Positions 63,048 to 64,000 of a stretch of 64,000 bases of DNA are shown piece after piece. The notes beneath the pieces are model-generated. The model made no database searches. It saw only the letters and a program-made list of their open reading frames with translations, and was not told the DNA's origin. Every line of letters starts with the position of its first letter. Positions within the stretch are counted from its first letter, which is position 1. The stretch covers positions 1 to 64,000 of the forward strand of contig JAJFVL010000018.1 of assembly GCA_021371855.1 (NCBI GenBank), written 5' to 3'. The position numbers were made by a program, and so were the translations under genes. The DNA comes from Bacteroidales bacterium (GTDB taxonomy: Bacteria > Bacteroidota > Bacteroidia > Bacteroidales > VadinHA17).

Positions 63048-64000
63048 TTACCGTTTAGTTTTACCCATCAAGTCAGATATACCCGTGAATTTTATGTCCA
63101 GGTAATAGCTTCCGTCTTTTTCAGCCATAGAGGAGACAACATCTTTATTAATTTTACGGGTGTCAACAAGATAGGCAGGAAGAACAACGCTTTTAATCAT
63201 CTGTTTGCTCTGATCTCCAGGAATCATAACAAGTTTCATGATTTTCCCGTTTTTAATATCAGCAGAAACTGCCAGGTTATCAAAAGAAGCAAGTTTAAAT
63301 GAGAACTCCTTCCAGTCAGCGGGGACAGCTGGTGCTATTGATATCTGATTACCATGAGATTGTATCAACATCTGATTCAGGGCATAAATAAAATTACCTG
63401 ATGCAGTGGAAAACCATGGATGCATGACCACTTCCGGCTCATTGATCTCAAAGAGCTCCGAAAAACATCCTGCAGTACCTGTTGACTCAGCCAATAATTT
63501 TACCGGTTCTGTTTTATCGCCTATCATTGCAAGAGCCGATGCCATCCAGCCTGCATACCATGGACAAACCGAGTTACCGACAGGATACATATTACCTGAT
63601 GCTCTTCCGTTTTTCACGAAACCATATATTGCATTCTTCTGAAGGTCGTTGCCGGCATCAAACACCGGATATGGGAAAATTCCTCCCATGACAGCTATAC
63701 TTTCGTCTTTACATCCGGCATAAGGCACATATTGTTTCCCGTTGTGTGGAAGTGATTTCTTAAGTCTCTCAGCAGTATCGTTCCACTCTGTTGACAAGGT
63801 GTCGTCTTTATTCAGGACAGAAGCTGCCCGGCTTGCTGCCTCTAAAGTGAAAATCACTCCGCAGGAAGTCATAAACGGATTTAGTTTTGCCGGTCCAAGA
63901 CGTTCCAGATCAGTACATTTACCAATAAACAAACTGCCATCCGGGTTATTATAAATCATGTGTGTCATAAAAAATGTAGCACAATCTTTAATTACAGGAT
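63048..64000 (-). CDS. (alpha/alpha)6-barrel glycoside hydrolase, C-terminal part (partial, start outside window)
   Basis: The frame is open to the window edge (PVIKDCATFFMTHM precedes the first ATG at 63968), so at least ~317 C-terminal residues are visible. LGPAKLNPFMTSCGVIFTLEAASRAASVL, YVPYAGCKDESIAVMGGIFPYPV and HPWFSTASGNFIYALNQML resemble the (alpha/alpha)6 barrels of GH95/GH65-type enzymes, and SIAPAVPADWKEFSFKL starts a closing beta domain. GH95 members remove alpha-L-fucose or alpha-L-galactose. The family cannot be fixed without the N-terminal part. Its 3' end abuts the GH16 remnant, so a deletion junction probably lies here. Confidence 0.65.
   Translation of the reverse strand, partial: PVIKDCATFFMTHMIYNNPDGSLFIGKCTDLERLGPAKLNPFMTSCGVIFTLEAASRAASVLNKDDTLSTEWNDTAERLKKSLPHNGKQYVPYAGCKDESIAVMGGIFPYPVFDAGNDLQKNAIYGFVKNGRASGNMYPVGNSVCPWYAGWMASALAMIGDKTEPVKLLAESTGTAGCFSELFEINEPEVVMHPWFSTASGNFIYALNQMLIQSHGNQISIAPAVPADWKEFSFKLASFDNLAVSADIKNGKIMKLVMIPGDQSKQMIKSVVLPAYLVDTRKINKDVVSSMAEKDGSYYLDIKFTGISDLMGKTKR

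Overview
The window comes from a Bacteroidota genome, most likely a Bacteroidales or Marinilabiliales-type polysaccharide degrader. Two complete SusC/SusD outer-membrane uptake pairs, many Sec, lipoprotein and twin-arginine exported glycoside hydrolases, an AraC and a GntR regulator, A-rich leaders and a TAnnTTTG-type promoter support this. Nearly all of the 64 kb is polysaccharide-utilisation DNA. I see no tRNA, rRNA, CRISPR array, transposase or sulfatase gene.

Region 1 (2-30495). After the tail of a FAD-dependent oxidoreductase (2-223) comes a long minus-strand set: an alpha-glucuronidase-like lipoprotein with a CBM9-like tail (288), a TIM-barrel lipoprotein (3524), a FucP-type sugar transporter (5827), a mutarotase-fold protein (7162), a creatininase-like protein (8119), a creatinase/M24-like protein (8994), a GHL6-type hydrolase (10230), a Tat-exported glucuronidase-like enzyme (12532), SusD and SusC (15186, 16824) and a second TIM-barrel lipoprotein (20730). 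On the plus strand are an AraC regulator (23872), two GH78-like rhamnosidases (24934, 27603) and an AT-rich pair, a small zincin and a lipoprotein (29366, 29749). A broken 5' copy of the AraC gene lies at 20345-20664.

Region 2 (30623-54585) starts with a bidirectional terminator and a MazF-type toxin-antitoxin pair. It continues, all on the minus strand, with GH16, a DUF4832 barrel protein, two tandem GH39-like enzymes, a second GH16, a repeat island (37975-38240), a cytoplasmic sugar operon (ROK kinase, phosphomannose-isomerase-like fusion, arabinose/fucose-isomerase-like enzyme, MFS transporter), a DUF6259 protein, a GH42-like protein and SusD/SusC number 2. A divergent GntR regulator (53551) follows.

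Region 3 (54591-64000) holds a fused LutB-LutA protein and LutC, for lactate oxidation, then a GH50-like enzyme, a second DUF4832 protein, a GH39-like enzyme, a short GH16 gene remnant and the C-terminal part of a large (alpha/alpha)6-type hydrolase cut by the window edge.

Working model (inference): SusC/D pairs import oligosaccharides cut by surface enzymes. Periplasmic GH16/GH50/GH39/GH42/GH78-like enzymes release monosaccharides, the two MFS proteins carry them in, and the isomerase, PMI-like protein and ROK kinase metabolise them. The Lut proteins could deal with lactate from deoxysugar breakdown. GH50 with GH16 hints at a galactan, and the GH78 pair hints at rhamnose-like side groups; the true substrate is not decided by sequence alone. 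Paralogue pairs, a repeated DUF4832-GH39-GH16 order, a decayed GH16 and a partial AraC copy show that the locus grew by duplication and then partly decayed.
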